NCBI GenBank assembly: GCA_003451975.1
Contig: DMIX01000437.1
Location: 1-7,559, forward strand
DNA length: 7,559 bases
Source: Propionibacteriaceae bacterium
GTDB taxonomy: Bacteria > Actinomycetota > Actinomycetes > Propionibacteriales > Propionibacteriaceae
Reading direction: 5' to 3'
Under the pieces are notes generated by a model. The model was not told where the DNA came from and ran no database searches. It saw nothing but the letters and a program-made list of their open reading frames with translations. Position numbers and translations under genes: made by a program. Within the stretch, counting starts at the first letter, position 1. Each line of letters opens with the position of its first letter. This document shows positions 7,052 through 7,559 of the stretch, one piece after another.

Positions 7052-7444
7052 ATGATCGTGATGATTCCGGTGACCGAGGACGGCCAGTCGGACAGCCGGT
7101 TCGGCCGTGCCCACTCGGTCGCCGTGGCGCAGGTGGACGGTGATCAGATCACCGACTGGCAGGTTCACGAGGTGGCCTGGGATGTAAGCCACGACCAGGT
7201 GGAGCACGGATCCCACCATGCGACCGTGATGCGGTTCTTCGTGAAGCAGAAGGTCGAGGCCGTGGTGGTCGGGGACATGGGCGCGGGGATGGCCAAGATG
7301 ATCACCTCGGCCAAGATCGCCGCATTCACCACCACTCCCGGCGATGCCAAGGCCTCCGTGCTGGCCGCCCTGGCTGATCCGGAAGGCCATGCCTGGCGTC
7401 CACCGGCCGATGGCGGAAAGCACGGGCCGCTGCACCTGTCGTAG
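7052..7444 (+). CDS. NifX/NifB-type Nitro_FeMo-Co domain protein
   Basis: A 130-residue single-domain protein of the dinitrogenase iron-molybdenum cofactor biosynthesis superfamily (Pfam Nitro_FeMo-Co). The fold is recognisable from the start MIVMIPVTEDGQSDSRFGRAHS, the strand ITDWQVHEVAWDV, and the core VEAVVVGDMGAGMAKMI followed by KIAAFTTTPGD (domain about residues 1-108). The DMGAGM glycine-rich turn is typical. Histidines are frequent (21, 39, 47, 52, 55, 56, 113, 124, 128) and there is no cysteine, so any metal or cluster binding would rely on His, Asp or Glu. A short Pro/Gly/His-rich tail follows residue 110. There is no nif gene nearby, so a role in nitrogen fixation is unlikely. Such orphan members are widespread and mostly uncharacterised. 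It stands alone, with its own ribosome binding site and a strong terminator 42 bases after the stop. Similar proteins with a GSHHA motif occur in other actinobacteria as I recall. Confidence 0.88.
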   Translation: MIVMIPVTEDGQSDSRFGRAHSVAVAQVDGDQITDWQVHEVAWDVSHDQVEHGSHHATVMRFFVKQKVEAVVVGDMGAGMAKMITSAKIAAFTTTPGDAKASVLAALADPEGHAWRPPADGGKHGPLHLS

Positions 7445-7486
7445 CCCGACTGCGGCAGCGCCTAGCGAGTAGACGCCTCGCAAAGC

Positions 7487-7530
7487 AAAGCGCCTCTGAC
7501 TAGTTCAATAACTAGTCAGAGGCGCTTTTT
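7487..7530. terminator. Strong intrinsic terminator, probably bidirectional
   Basis: A perfect 19-bp stem (7487-7505 paired with 7510-7528) closes on the four-base loop CAAT. On the plus strand it runs into TTTTT (7526-7530), a classic Rho-independent terminator for the NifX-like gene. On the minus strand the stem is followed by a looser T-rich stretch (TTTGCTTTG). It lies 8 bases beyond the tRNA 3' end, so it can also end tRNA transcription. Confidence 0.95.
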
Positions 7531-7536
7531 CGGTAG

Positions 7537-7559
7537 TAGCGGGGACAGGATTTGAACCT
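7537..7559 (-). tRNA. tRNA 3' end, probably initiator tRNA-Met; 5' part outside window
   Basis: On the minus strand the last 23 bases read as a tRNA 3' portion. They contain three bases of the T-stem (AGG), the T-loop TTCAAAT (7556-7550), the T-stem return CCTGT (7549-7545), acceptor strand CCCCGCT (7544-7538) and discriminator A (7537). The next three bases are CTA, so CCA is not encoded and must be added enzymatically. The T-arm plus CCCCGCT acceptor matches the actinobacterial initiator tRNA-Met as I remember it. In that tRNA the 5' strand would be CGCGGGG, with an unpaired first position. The anticodon is outside the window, so the identity rests on this 3' piece alone. That it is a tRNA is near certain; the isotype is likely but not proven. 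Confidence 0.85.

Noticed and set aside
1..7559. A new defence, toxin-antitoxin or mobile system
   Set aside because: Every substantial open frame is explained by a conserved family. There are no integrases, transposases, toxin-sized gene pairs or terminal repeats. The tRNA edge could serve as an attachment site, but no duplicated tRNA 3' end is seen in the window.

Overview
The window is GC-rich chromosomal DNA with a typical actinobacterial gene set. The closest match in my memory is Propionibacteriaceae: a YlbL-type PDZ/Lon protease, a PPA1309-family protein (the family is named after a Cutibacterium acnes locus) and a UPF0182 membrane protein lie in a row. There are no phage, insertion-sequence, CRISPR or other mobile-element signs. 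Coding is dense, and the only gap above 100 bases is the divergent region at 6881-7051.

Positions 1-4171, plus strand: a three-gene run. The protease gene (5' end outside the window) overlaps the PPA1309-family gene by one base (TGATG). The UPF0182 gene follows after 45 bases and has its own strong ribosome binding site. These probably form one envelope-associated operon, although the PPA1309 and UPF0182 functions are unknown.

Positions 4168-6880, minus strand: two overlapping genes for M16-family (pitrilysin/insulinase-like) proteins. The upstream one carries the complete zinc site (HxxEH plus a distal Glu) but lacks the C-terminal Arg/Tyr substrate-binding pair. The downstream one has lost all three HxxEH residues but keeps an Arg and Tyr at those positions. 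This is what a two-subunit M16 protease with an active site split between polypeptides would look like. The downstream M16 gene meets the UPF0182 gene tail-to-tail with a 4-base overlap of stop codons.

Positions 6881-7559: a divergent intergenic region with small inverted repeats, then a 130-residue NifX/NifB-type (Nitro_FeMo-Co domain) protein on the plus strand with no nif gene in view. A very strong 19-bp terminator hairpin follows. It also lies just past the 3' end of a minus-strand tRNA cut by the window edge, most likely initiator tRNA-Met, so it can serve both convergent units.

Most of this is conserved actinobacterial housekeeping content. I see no undescribed defence or mobile system. 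The points most worth checking are the complementary M16 pair, the tail-to-tail overlap with a possible hairpin terminator inside the neighbouring gene, and the orphan NifX-like gene.
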